Shown here: piece after piece, positions 7,102 to 15,024 of the stretch | Layout: each line of letters starts with the position of its first letter | Numbering within the stretch: the first letter of the stretch is position 1 | Origin: Stephanodiscus triporus | Taxonomy: Eukaryota > Bacillariophyta > Thalassiosirophyceae > Thalassiosirales > Thalassiosiraceae | Length of the DNA: 15,221 nt | Direction of reading: 5' to 3' | NCBI GenBank assembly: GCA_036939755.1 | Contig: JALLAZ010000457.1 | Coordinates: 1 to 15,221 of the forward strand | Position numbers and translations under genes: made by a program | Notes under the pieces: model-generated | The model's database searches: none | What the model saw: only the letters and a program-made list of their open reading frames with translations | What the model was told of the DNA's origin: nothing

Positions 7102-10100
7102 CTATTTACAATTCCATAATCTCGCACCGTTGTGCCAATTTTTATCCATCCTTCCGCTAGCAGGGCAAACTTTGCTATGCCATGGAGTTTTACGAAACAT
7201 GTCCTTCATCGCTGAGCCCGTTCGTTCGGGTAATCGACCGTTGGACGACATGGAATCCCGCCCTCCTAACAGGCGCGACAGATCAGAAACCGCCCCGCCG
7301 CGCTCTTCTTCTAATCGTAAGAGTGCCTGTTCCTTACATCGTGTAGCAAGATGCTGATTTCCCATCTTTTCTGCAATCTGATACCAAAGCTTCCACGTTA
7401 AAGAGTTGCCACCAGGCAAAAGATTCTCCTTAAGACTAAGTGCAATGCAGTGTTGTGCTAAGAGGTGTTCTCCACGCGAGAACTCGAGCCTCGCCATTGA
7501 GTACAGTATCAAAGACCTCATGGCCGAATCGCCCTCCTCCGATCCAGTCACCCGTAGTGCATTGTCGAAAAGTTGTTCTGCCCGCGAATAAGTCCCGAGG
7601 TGGTATTCGCAGACGCCCCATGTGTGGAAGAGTCGCGCCAAGCCACTTTTTCCACCGTCGACACTGCCATCAGGATTATCGACCAACGATAAACCAGACA
7701 TGGCCTGGGCACCTTTCATGAGGATCGCTTGCGCCTCCACAAAATTCTTCCGCTTCATTTCAAACTCGGCGAATAACTGGTACGGCTCGGCGCTCCTCAA
7801 TCCAACCCGGTGACAAGCTGCCTCGTATAAGAGCCGTGCCTTCTTGGGTTCCCCATGATCAGCCTGCAACTCGGCCCATTGGATTAACAAACTTACATCA
7901 TTGGGAAATAATCTTGCGGCCTTACCGAAGACGATGTGAGTAGTTTCGTACGTTCCATGAATTTGCTCCATGCGGCACCAAGACTTGAAAACGTTGATCC
8001 ACTTGTCGCCTGCGTAGCTACGCGCATATTGATTACCGTGTCCATCCCCCAAAGACGAAGTCTCAAAAGATTTAGTATCTTTCTCGAGTGTTGTTGGACG
8101 GTACAGACTGCGACTACGGCGTTTCTTCTCGTAGTTTGATAAGGCGTCTCGGTACACCTTTCGCGCTTGCTCAATGTTCCCCTCACTTTCCTCCAGTTGC
8201 GCCAGCGCAATTACACCTTGCGCATGCATTCCCCCATTAACATCCAATGATTGGCGAAGTAAGGTCCTACTATCTTTCGTATGCCCCTGTGCATACGAAA
8301 CAAAAGACAATGATGTGTAGAAGAACGGCTTGCTCCACTCTGGCCCATGCTGCAAACCCGCCAAGTACGACCCCTCCGCTAAGTCAAGCATGTTGGCGTC
8401 CATATACACGTCGCCCAGTGCATGATGTAATCGATGGTTGTAAGGGCAATTTCGTATCCCCTCCTTGATGACCGACAGTGCCGCGCGGATATTACCATGC
8501 GTGTGTTCCAACGTCCCCAAAGCATGGTACGGGTTCGGATATGTAGGATCACATTTGATTGCCTTGCGATAATACGTCTTGGCGCCATGGTCGTTCCCTG
8601 CTGCGCGTTCGAGCTGTGCCAATCCATTCAGCAGGTGAGCATTTTCTGGCTCGGATCGTAACGCCTGTATGAGAATGGCCCGCGACGAGGAAAAATTACC
8701 GTCCTCCTGCTCCATCCTGGCCAGGCGGCGCACGACGCGCATATCGTGAGGCGTCGCCTCGCGCAGCTGGGACAATATCGCCTTGGAATGCTTGCGATCT
8801 CCAGCCTGATCAGCCAGCTTTGCTTCCATGTACATTTCGCGTACCTCGCGATTTGAAAAGTTGGAGGAGGGGGCGTTGAATGTCTTGGATAACTGATTGA
8901 TCGATTCCTGGTTGATCATGCTGTTGTTTGACGCCTCTTCTAATTCTTCTTCGTCGTCGTTCTCGTCATCTTCCTTCTCGATGACAACTGTGGAGTTGCT
9001 AAAGTACGACTCGTCCACAAGACCCAAAACCCCACGTTTTGTTTTACGCTTCTTCTCCTTGGTCAACGCCTTCCTCTTATTAGTGAGAGCATCCACATCA
9101 TAGCTTTCGAAATCCACATCTGGGATATTCACTTCTATTATCCTCCCTTTGCTCTTACTGAGTTCGATCAAATCCTTCAAGCCGCTCAGCCTGTTTTTGA
9201 CCCGTTTCCTATCCTGAACCGTTGCCCATATTAAGAGTCGCTGCTGCAAATCCGGCTTCTTCCCAGAAATGGTCAAATCGCGTTCGGCGCACGCCGCTTG
9301 CAGCTCGGACTTCCTCAGTGCGTTGATCTGTGTCTCAGTGGGCACCCACGGCAGCCAGGGTGGCACCTCCTCCTCGACTTGTCCGCTGGGTGTGGATTTG
9401 GATTTCGGACGGGCGGACCGGCTGCCGGTGCTGATTGCGATGACTTCAAGTTCTGCCTTCATCGCTGCGGAGCTTCCATCCTTTTTCGGTAGTGAGGCCG
9501 CTACGCGTTGTGAGATCGAACTGACTAATTGAGGATTGAGCGTTCGTGCAGCAGGTCGTGCCTTGTTGTCAATTTCGAGCGAGAAGTCATCCCGGTAAGT
9601 ATCAAAGTCCTCGAATGAAAACTGCAACTCGTCAGCAGCCGAGTCGCTGTCACCATTGCTACCTTTGTAAGGTTCTAAGTCCTCCACGCGGAATCCCAGT
9701 ACGTTATCGGTGCTGCGCGATACCGGCAGACAAGTAGTGGAGCTGCCGCCAGAGACGAGTCGTCTCATTTGACGCAGTGCCCCGCTACCTTGTCGCATGG
9801 AAGCGAGTTTGGATGGCTTGAATTTCGAGGCTGGGGCTTTCAATAATTCGTCCATGGACATGATCAATGGTTGGAACGACTGGTGCAACGGACCTCCTGC
9901 TCTCAGCGGCAGCTCCTCGAACGTTGATGCGCTGCCGGTGTCTGGCGCTAATGTTCCGTCCAACAGAGACGCGATGCGAGCCGACGCCGACGGAGGATGC
10001 CGCGTGCTGCGAAGGGCGAAGGTGGATGTGGAGAACGCAGCCTCGGCTTGTTGAGGGTGTAAAATAGCCACGCTCGCGGCGGTCGCAGCAGTTGCTAATG

Positions 10101-10188
10101 CACGAGGACTTCTCCGATATCTAAGATTTTCTTGATACATTGATGTCGTTGTGGCCGGGAGGCTAGCGTTGGGTGATTGATTTGACAT
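7102..10188 (-). CDS. SAP-domain HAT/TPR repeat protein, HCF107/Mbb1-like plastid RNA maturation factor
   Basis: A single uninterrupted 1028-residue frame starts at ATG 10188. Residues 17-60 look like a diatom bipartite plastid signal: basic RYRRSPR, a mild hydrophobic stretch at 30-43, AEA|AFS around 48-52 (an ASAFAP-like site with Phe at +1 or +2), then a Ser/Arg-rich transit region. A shorter product from Met17 would fit this better. A SAP motif lies at about 288-320 (LRKSELQAACAERD, then SGKKPDLQQRLL). It is followed by basic and strongly acidic stretches (368-386, 404-418). From about 450 to 960 the protein is made of HAT/TPR-like helical pairs, such as EESEGNIEQARKVYRDAL at 666-683. The C-terminus has MFRKTPW. 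HCF107/Mbb1 proteins bind and stabilise the psbB/psbH transcripts of photosystem II. The repeat class and plastid link are well supported; the precise RNA target is inference. Confidence 0.82.
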   Translation of the reverse strand: MSNQSPNASLPATTTSMYQENLRYRRSPRALATAATAASVAILHPQQAEAAFSTSTFALRSTRHPPSASARIASLLDGTLAPDTGSASTFEELPLRAGGPLHQSFQPLIMSMDELLKAPASKFKPSKLASMRQGSGALRQMRRLVSGGSSTTCLPVSRSTDNVLGFRVEDLEPYKGSNGDSDSAADELQFSFEDFDTYRDDFSLEIDNKARPAARTLNPQLVSSISQRVAASLPKKDGSSAAMKAELEVIAISTGSRSARPKSKSTPSGQVEEEVPPWLPWVPTETQINALRKSELQAACAERDLTISGKKPDLQQRLLIWATVQDRKRVKNRLSGLKDLIELSKSKGRIIEVNIPDVDFESYDVDALTNKRKALTKEKKRKTKRGVLGLVDESYFSNSTVVIEKEDDENDDEEELEEASNNSMINQESINQLSKTFNAPSSNFSNREVREMYMEAKLADQAGDRKHSKAILSQLREATPHDMRVVRRLARMEQEDGNFSSSRAILIQALRSEPENAHLLNGLAQLERAAGNDHGAKTYYRKAIKCDPTYPNPYHALGTLEHTHGNIRAALSVIKEGIRNCPYNHRLHHALGDVYMDANMLDLAEGSYLAGLQHGPEWSKPFFYTSLSFVSYAQGHTKDSRTLLRQSLDVNGGMHAQGVIALAQLEESEGNIEQARKVYRDALSNYEKKRRSRSLYRPTTLEKDTKSFETSSLGDGHGNQYARSYAGDKWINVFKSWCRMEQIHGTYETTHIVFGKAARLFPNDVSLLIQWAELQADHGEPKKARLLYEAACHRVGLRSAEPYQLFAEFEMKRKNFVEAQAILMKGAQAMSGLSLVDNPDGSVDGGKSGLARLFHTWGVCEYHLGTYSRAEQLFDNALRVTGSEEGDSAMRSLILYSMARLEFSRGEHLLAQHCIALSLKENLLPGGNSLTWKLWYQIAEKMGNQHLATRCKEQALLRLEEERGGAVSDLSRLLGGRDSMSSNGRLPERTGSAMKDMFRKTPWHSKVCPASGRMDKNWHNGARLWNCK

Positions 10189-11344
10189 TTCGAAGACAAT
10201 AGAGGTTCACCTAACAGAGATTGAAATCTCTCTCTCTCCTCTTTGACCAATGATGCTACGAACATTCGACCTTGTTGACTGATGCCCTGCCTGCTTGTAG
10301 CTTGGAGTTCGAAAGCCGTCGCAGCTGCTGCCAGATAATGGTCCAGAACAAAAATTTCCTTTTTCCGAGAAGAGGTCCTGTTCCGAAACAGCTCAACGTG
10401 GCAGTCTGGCCATCGTCTGCGTTCTACGAGACAGAGATTTCCAACAACTCCTGGCCCTAAAGGAGGAGCATCATTGGATCAAGCTCAAGTGATAGTAATA
10501 CCTAGTAAAGTAAGAATAGTATTCACTTAGTGCTAGAGAAGTTGAGAGGAAGGGTGTAGATATGACAGGAAACATGATTTCAGAATGGCAGGATTCAGTT
10601 CTCAATGAGGGACCGAGGCATCATACCTCACTAGGTCGGGCGGAGGATTTGGCAAGTGCTGTCAGGTCAATGGTTGGCAAGGCAAGAAATGGGAGACAAA
10701 ATAAACATATGTTTGGAACATTAGATATTGAAGCCTGGTATTTATGTATAATATTACAACTGTCTGCCTAGAGAGGGAAACAGTCAAAATTGACACTTCT
10801 GTACATCACAAAAAATGAAAGATACTCCAAAAAAAAACATCAGTAACAACTCTCCTCTTTTCAAAAAGGATGTGTTTTGTTGCTATTGACGTACATCCCT
10901 TTAGCTGACCAGAAACTATGTCATCATTCACCCAGTCAACAACATATGTAAAATATTGATCTCCATATCGTTTTTAATATTGCTTAGTATTCGTCCACCA
11001 ATGACCAAGGTTGTGTATCAATGTTTTCAGGTTTACACTAGTACTTTTGTGACAGCATTATCACTATGCTCCTTGAAAGTTAATATTGGCCGATGTCCAC
11101 TGATGACAACTAGCAATGGTCTGCAACTACGACACCAGCAAACAACAAAGATAACACGTCAGATCTTTCTGGCCGTTTTCGATTGGGCAGCTCGAAGGAC
11201 AAACTGATCCTTGTGAGCAATGACATGTTCGTTGTTTAAGCTGGCTGTCAGCTTAAGACCAAGCATTTTTTCTCTTCGTGATCTACAACCTTGAATTTAT
11301 ACCATATGCTATCCATATCACCAAACATGTAACGCGAAACACTA
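10189..11344. other. Long spacer, no convincing gene
   Basis: The left end is the promoter side of the repeat-protein gene, with a 16-bp inverted repeat and CT tract at 10215-10240 and a CCAAT pentamer at 10248-10252. The longest ATG-started ORF is 10562-10771 (69 aa), with no recognised motif. ORFs at 10272-10460 and 10956-11207 begin with TTG. The rest is AT-rich with many stops in all frames. Scattered plausible coding bits without continuity suggest old decayed sequence, but I cannot assign a source. No tRNA, rRNA or array of repeats is visible. Confidence 0.4.
10215..10240. promoter_or_regulatory. Inverted repeat and CT-rich tract 5' of the HCF107-like gene
   Basis: AGAGATT-GA-AATCTCT (10216-10231) is a perfect 7+2+7 inverted repeat. 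It runs into a CT-dinucleotide tract, 28-50 nt upstream of the ATG on the minus strand. It therefore probably lies in the 5' untranslated leader or core promoter. On the RNA it could form a short hairpin. A regulatory role is inference. Confidence 0.3.
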
Positions 11345-12064
11345 CTATTTCAACCTACTGTAAATGACATTCTTGATCCTATCGCATGCGTCATCGACGC
11401 GGTTTGCCTCTATCCTTAGACACTCGAAATTGGCACAATTAACGCTCACCAAATCCTCGCATTGTTTGAGCCGTGCGACTTTCGTAGTATAAGCCCCCGG
11501 ACTGATCATTTGCAATTCATCATCACGAGGCCCTACCGTGATTTGAAATGCCGTGGGATTCACGCGCAGCGATTCGCGGACGATGCGCTCCGCTGCCATT
11601 TCACGTTGTCGCGTAAATCCGCCCACCAGGTTGACGACCACATCTGCCTTGGCAAGAGTGTCCTCCTGCCAGCCGAGGAAGTCCTGTCCGACGATATCGA
11701 GCAAGTCGCCGCCATCCCAGTCTCGTAATTTCACTCTGGGGTGTTTTTCGAGAAATTGGCGACCGATCCAACCAAAGTCGCCAGAAACACGAGCTGGCGC
11801 AGCGGCCAAGAAGGCATTGCGGCAAAGGATAGTAACATCGTGTCCATCGTTGACCAGAGCTGAGGAGAGGGTGGAGCCGATCTTGCCCGTTCCTCCCGCC
11901 AAGATGATGTTGAAGCCTTGGGCGAAGGATGAGTGAAAAATCACCGCCACGAATAATCGAATCAGCATTTCTTGAGTCATTTTGATTGAAGGTTCTTGCA
12001 GAAGGTTGTGATCGATAAGAGAGAGGAAATTATGTTCATCCCCTCGGTCCTCATCTCGCGTCAT
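11345..12064 (-). CDS. Atypical short-chain dehydrogenase/NAD(P)-binding Rossmann protein with N-terminal signal
   Basis: The 239-residue frame starts at ATG 12064, but Met29 (11980) is the likelier start. It opens with MTQEMLIRLFVAVIFHSSFA, a good signal peptide, giving a 211-residue product. The Rossmann dinucleotide motif GGTGKIG follows directly (residues 29-35 of the short form), and ADVVVNLVGG at 112-121 is the strand-4 NAG-type motif of extended or atypical SDRs. The classical YxxxK pair is not evident: YTTK (164-167) has the wrong spacing. The C-terminal third does not match an SDR subfamily I know. HSSFAQGF could serve as an ASAFAP-like plastid cleavage context, but almost no transit peptide precedes the Rossmann core, so ER or secretory location is equally possible. 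It is divergently paired with the plus-strand gene at 12219. The NAD(P)-binding fold is well supported; catalysis and substrate are unknown. Confidence 0.75.
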   Translation of the reverse strand: MTRDEDRGDEHNFLSLIDHNLLQEPSIKMTQEMLIRLFVAVIFHSSFAQGFNIILAGGTGKIGSTLSSALVNDGHDVTILCRNAFLAAAPARVSGDFGWIGRQFLEKHPRVKLRDWDGGDLLDIVGQDFLGWQEDTLAKADVVVNLVGGFTRQREMAAERIVRESLRVNPTAFQITVGPRDDELQMISPGAYTTKVARLKQCEDLVSVNCANFECLRIEANRVDDACDRIKNVIYSRLK

Positions 12065-12092
12065 CTGAGGCGTTCTACTCTAAAATATCGCC

Positions 12093-12118
12093 AGTACGAT
12101 AAGTACGATTATCGTACT
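12093..12118. promoter_or_regulatory. Palindromic element in the shared divergent promoter
   Basis: AGTACGAT occurs at 12093-12100 and again at 12102-12109, and its exact reverse complement ATCGTACT follows at 12111-12118. The second and third copies form a perfect 17-bp palindrome, AGTACGATTATCGTACT. The element lies between divergent start codons (11980 or 12064 on the minus strand, 12219 on the plus strand). It has the look of a dimeric transcription-factor site. No known factor is assigned. Confidence 0.4.
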
Positions 12119-12218
12119 ACCTACGTATTCCTACTATGTGCCTGTCTGTGCCATCACCGCCTCGACCTCATTCCTTGAACGCAAGCATCCTTCGCATTTC
12201 CCAGACCCCCACACCTCT

Positions 12219-13217
12219 ATGATCCGTCGATTATTCTTCTCTGTGCAGTCGTTGGCACTAGTTAGCACCAGGATCGGGAATGCACAATTGCTAAGCGCAT
12301 ACGAGCAGGCCTACGGAAGCTGGGATATCAAACTGGCGAAGAATATATTTGCGGGGAGAAGATGGCACGTACAGACTTTGGCCAACGAAAATATTGATGG
12401 CGTAGGTAGTAGCGACCTGCGACGGCGAAGTAGCAGGAGAAATGAGGAAGGCGATGGTGATTTGCAGTTGCTTTTCCCAGATATGCCAAGAGAACGACGT
12501 GGTACATTAGATGACAACGATGACATCCAACATCGACCTAGGAATGAGCACATCTGTACGTCGACCAAATCCGTAAGATCTGTTTCGTGCATATTGAATT
12601 TGGAGAAGAATGGAAAGTTTTCCTTGTCCCTTGTGGAAGAGGCATACGAGGAGGCAAACCGTAACGAAAAGAGCGCAACTGGCAAGAATACACCACCATC
12701 TCTACAATGCCATCCAACGTCGATCAAACATCAGCCATTACGGGGAGAATGGTACCTAACCCCCAATCCATATTGTGTAACCGATAGACACTACGATGAG
12801 CTCCTCCTTGTTTCTGAACCACGCATGCGACGTCGGTCTAAAATAATAGAAAAGGCTAGGGTTGAGCTGCGATGTCAAGTGTGGGGCAGATACGGAGCGG
12901 GGGCAGTTCGAAAAAAAATTGGTCTGAAGCATGGGAGGATACGAGGAAGGATGACTCATGGTACGATTGTAATCGTGAAGGAAAACGTAGAGGAGGGGAT
13001 TGTTAGTGTGAAAAAGGGGAAAAGGTCTCCAATAACTAGGGACGTAGTGGGCACGTTTGGTGGCAGAGCAATTGTGGACATTGAATCTTTGGGTGGGGAT
13101 CATGGCAGTTTAGACAATGCACGTGAATTTCCCGGTGAAGAAGAAGGGGAAGATGATGGCTTGGACTTTGGGGATAATTTTGATGAATTCGGTGTGCTGC
13201 GACCTATCGATAGGTAG
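12219..13217 (+). CDS. Protein of unknown function with signal-like N-terminus, basic core and acidic tail
   Basis: The ATG at 12219 gives 332 residues; the frame is open upstream to a GTG at 12138 but holds no other ATG. The first ~23 residues (MIRRLFFSVQSLALVSTRIG) look like a signal or presequence. Residues 60-165 are low in hydrophobics and probably disordered. The compact part is residues 172-290. It contains LRGEWYLTPNPYCVTDRHYD (174-193), then a run of Arg/Lys (201-213), CQVWGRYGAGAVRKK and GRIRGRMTHGTI (239-250), and VVGTFGGRAIVDIESLGG (276-293). A strongly acidic tail (305-323) ends the protein. The aromatic/Cys/Arg-rich core looks conserved, but I do not recognise the family and assign no function. 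It converges on the membrane-protein gene; the two stops are about 120 nt apart. Confidence 0.65.
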   Translation: MIRRLFFSVQSLALVSTRIGNAQLLSAYEQAYGSWDIKLAKNIFAGRRWHVQTLANENIDGVGSSDLRRRSSRRNEEGDGDLQLLFPDMPRERRGTLDDNDDIQHRPRNEHICTSTKSVRSVSCILNLEKNGKFSLSLVEEAYEEANRNEKSATGKNTPPSLQCHPTSIKHQPLRGEWYLTPNPYCVTDRHYDELLLVSEPRMRRRSKIIEKARVELRCQVWGRYGAGAVRKKIGLKHGRIRGRMTHGTIVIVKENVEEGIVSVKKGKRSPITRDVVGTFGGRAIVDIESLGGDHGSLDNAREFPGEEEGEDDGLDFGDNFDEFGVLRPIDR

Positions 13218-13335
13218 CTTATGGTACACTGTTGTATATAATGTACACGCATACATCATACACCCTAATCAATTAGACTCTAAATTTGCAATCGCCGTGG
13301 AAACAAATAGGGTACCACCAGACACTGCTAACCTC

Positions 13336-14721
13336 TCACACTATTCTGCCGAAGCTGGTGCCCTCGTAGATGGGCTCAGTCATTTTTTCCCTCTTCCTCC
13401 TCTTATTCTGCCCTATGGCGAAAAGTAACAGTACAAGCACAACGATGCCGAAGATGACGTAGAGACAAATGGCGATCAAGCTACCCGCGAACTTCTCATT
13501 CTCGTCGCGGGTTAGAAAATGCCAATTACCACCGCTAATTTTGCTACTGCTCTTCCCCGATCCACGATTGTTCCAACTTCCAGATTTCTCCAAGTCGTAA
13601 TTGTAACTATATTCTCCATCCTTCAGTTGAAGGACGGTGCATACATCATTCAGTTCTCCAAAGTTGTCGTAGTTCATGTCGAACTCGTAAAAGTCAATAT
13701 TGTCATCGGCATGTTGGTTGTTATTTTGGTAATTATTGCTCTGGTCGTCATCCTGGGCGCAGCTGTTGAAAGCTATCGGCTCTGATTGGAATATTCTCGC
13801 GCAGTAATCATTAACTCCCTGATCCATGGCATCGTCGCTTTCGTTTCCTTCATTTTCTGGGTTTCCGAACTCTTTGCTCATACAGGATGTCGTATCGGTA
13901 AAGGAACTCTTTATGTGAGTTTCGGCCATGTTAAAAGTTTCAGCGGTGCTATAGATGTAATACGAGGGGATGTCGGCGAACGACTTCTGATTGGTGTACA
14001 TCGTGCACTGATCGTCAAGGAATACGGCGAGCTCGACACCATCGCCATATGGACTGCACATGAAACCGATGTACATATTATAGCCATTCCAATTGACGCC
14101 GGTGTTGAGGCAAGCGGAGATACCGTTGATTAATTCCACCACCGCCTCGTCAGTGTAGGCGGCGACATTGTCTTTGTCGCCTTTGCAGCCGTATGCCTCG
14201 CATTGACTGCAGGTTATGTAACTCGTTGTGCGACGTGAGCGCTGCTCCATCTGCACTACTAGCTTGCGTGCGGCATCATCTCCATCATAATAAGCCGACA
14301 CGTCGTCATTCGCTGCCGTTGCGTCGTCATCCGCCACCGCACAATAATCGTAGTAATATTTGTTGCAAGCATCGCACGTGCCATTCGCGGAGGCGTGGTA
14401 CGATGCCACATTGTTAACATATGTGGACAAGTCGAGAAGGTAGACATCGTCATCCGATCCGCTGCCGCAATCGTCGTCCTGACAAACGTGGAAAAGGACG
14501 TAGGATTTCGTGGATATAATCTCACCAGCCTTGGTGTACTCGATGACGTCATCGTCAAATAGATCGTCGTCAAAGAGTTTCACGTCTACGCATTGCGAAA
14601 ATTGAAGATTGTAGCTCCCGTCGAAATCGAGGCGACGACTATGGTGAGATGTGCCGTTCTTCAAGTACCGACGAGCTTTTTGAATTAGAGCCTCGGCTCT
14701 CGATTCACCTCGTTGAACCAT
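13336..14721 (-). CDS. Cys- and Asp-rich single-pass membrane protein
   Basis: The 461-residue frame starts at ATG 14721; an in-frame TAA lies two codons upstream, so this start is firm unless a spliced first exon exists. One membrane segment, residues 413-436 (LIAICLYVIFGIVVLVLLLF), is followed by a basic stop-transfer (KRRKREK) and a short tail. The rest would therefore be lumenal or extracellular. The large domain is acidic (DDD runs at 51-58, 82-92, 131-148) and has paired cysteines, CDAC at 116-119 and CSQC at 171-174, suggesting disulfides. A distinctive block, MCSPYGDGVELAVFLDDQCT (221-240), looks like the conserved core of a stramenopile family of unknown function. No N-terminal signal peptide is seen, which is odd for this topology. 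Confidence 0.75.
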   Translation of the reverse strand: MVQRGESRAEALIQKARRYLKNGTSHHSRRLDFDGSYNLQFSQCVDVKLFDDDLFDDDVIEYTKAGEIISTKSYVLFHVCQDDDCGSGSDDDVYLLDLSTYVNNVASYHASANGTCDACNKYYYDYCAVADDDATAANDDVSAYYDGDDAARKLVVQMEQRSRRTTSYITCSQCEAYGCKGDKDNVAAYTDEAVVELINGISACLNTGVNWNGYNMYIGFMCSPYGDGVELAVFLDDQCTMYTNQKSFADIPSYYIYSTAETFNMAETHIKSSFTDTTSCMSKEFGNPENEGNESDDAMDQGVNDYCARIFQSEPIAFNSCAQDDDQSNNYQNNNQHADDNIDFYEFDMNYDNFGELNDVCTVLQLKDGEYSYNYDLEKSGSWNNRGSGKSSSKISGGNWHFLTRDENEKFAGSLIAICLYVIFGIVVLVLLLFAIGQNKRRKREKMTEPIYEGTSFGRIV

Positions 14722-14854
14722 TGCTTACCAACTGATTTGTGGCTTTCGACGCCAACGATGTTCGATACGAGAGTGCCACCTGCCAGTGCTGCAACGGAGA
14801 ATCCGACCGAATGAAAAATTCTGGGCCTGAGCCAGCAAAAAAAATGAAGGTCGC

Positions 14855-14860
14855 TATATA
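14855..14860 (-). promoter_or_regulatory. TATA-like element
   Basis: CTATATAG (core TATATA) lies 134 nt upstream of the ATG at 14721. This allows a leader of about 100 nt if transcription starts 25-30 nt downstream, close to a TCATTC initiator-like sequence near 14809. The element is self-complementary, so strand is inferred from the neighbouring gene only. Confidence 0.3.
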
Positions 14861-14937
14861 GAAGCTACGTACGCTTCCTTCGCGTACCCCGAAACCCTAC
14901 ACACGTTGGCTTTTTTTCATGGTAGTGGAGACGAAAT

Positions 14938-15024
14938 AAAAAGGGGGGAAAGAGGGGGGGAAGAGGGGGGAAGGGAAGGAAAAAAAGAGAAAAAGAGAGA
15001 AGAGGAAAAGAAGAGGGGGGGGGA
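14938..15024 (+). repeat. 87-nt polypurine tract with G-quadruplex potential
   Basis: Every base on the plus strand is A or G. Four G-runs at 14943-14948, 14954-14960, 14965-14970 and 14973-14975, separated by loops of 5, 4 and 2 nt, satisfy the usual G-quadruplex pattern; a G9 run closes the tract at about 15015-15023. Purine/pyrimidine strand asymmetry of this length can also form triplex (H-DNA). It lies about 80 nt upstream of the TATA-like element of the minus-strand gene. Confidence 0.7.

Noticed and set aside
7102..10188. Possible introns inside the long repeat-protein frame
   Set aside because: The frame is continuous with domain periodicity maintained throughout, so no intron is needed.
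10562..10771. 69-residue ATG ORF in the long spacer
   Set aside because: No motif, no splice partner and AT-rich stop-dense surroundings; length is within chance expectation.
10956..11207. 83-codon ORF in the long spacer
   Set aside because: Starts at TTG, has no recognised domain and no flanking exon; not called a gene.
12311..12727. 138-codon minus-strand ORF
   Set aside because: Antisense of the 12219-13217 gene; Ser/Leu/Phe-rich shadow of Arg/Glu-rich codons.
14722..14815. Hydrophobic upstream frame as a spliced signal-peptide exon for the membrane protein
   Set aside because: It has no ATG, and the only nearby acceptor sites would give an intron of about 30-40 nt in the wrong phase.
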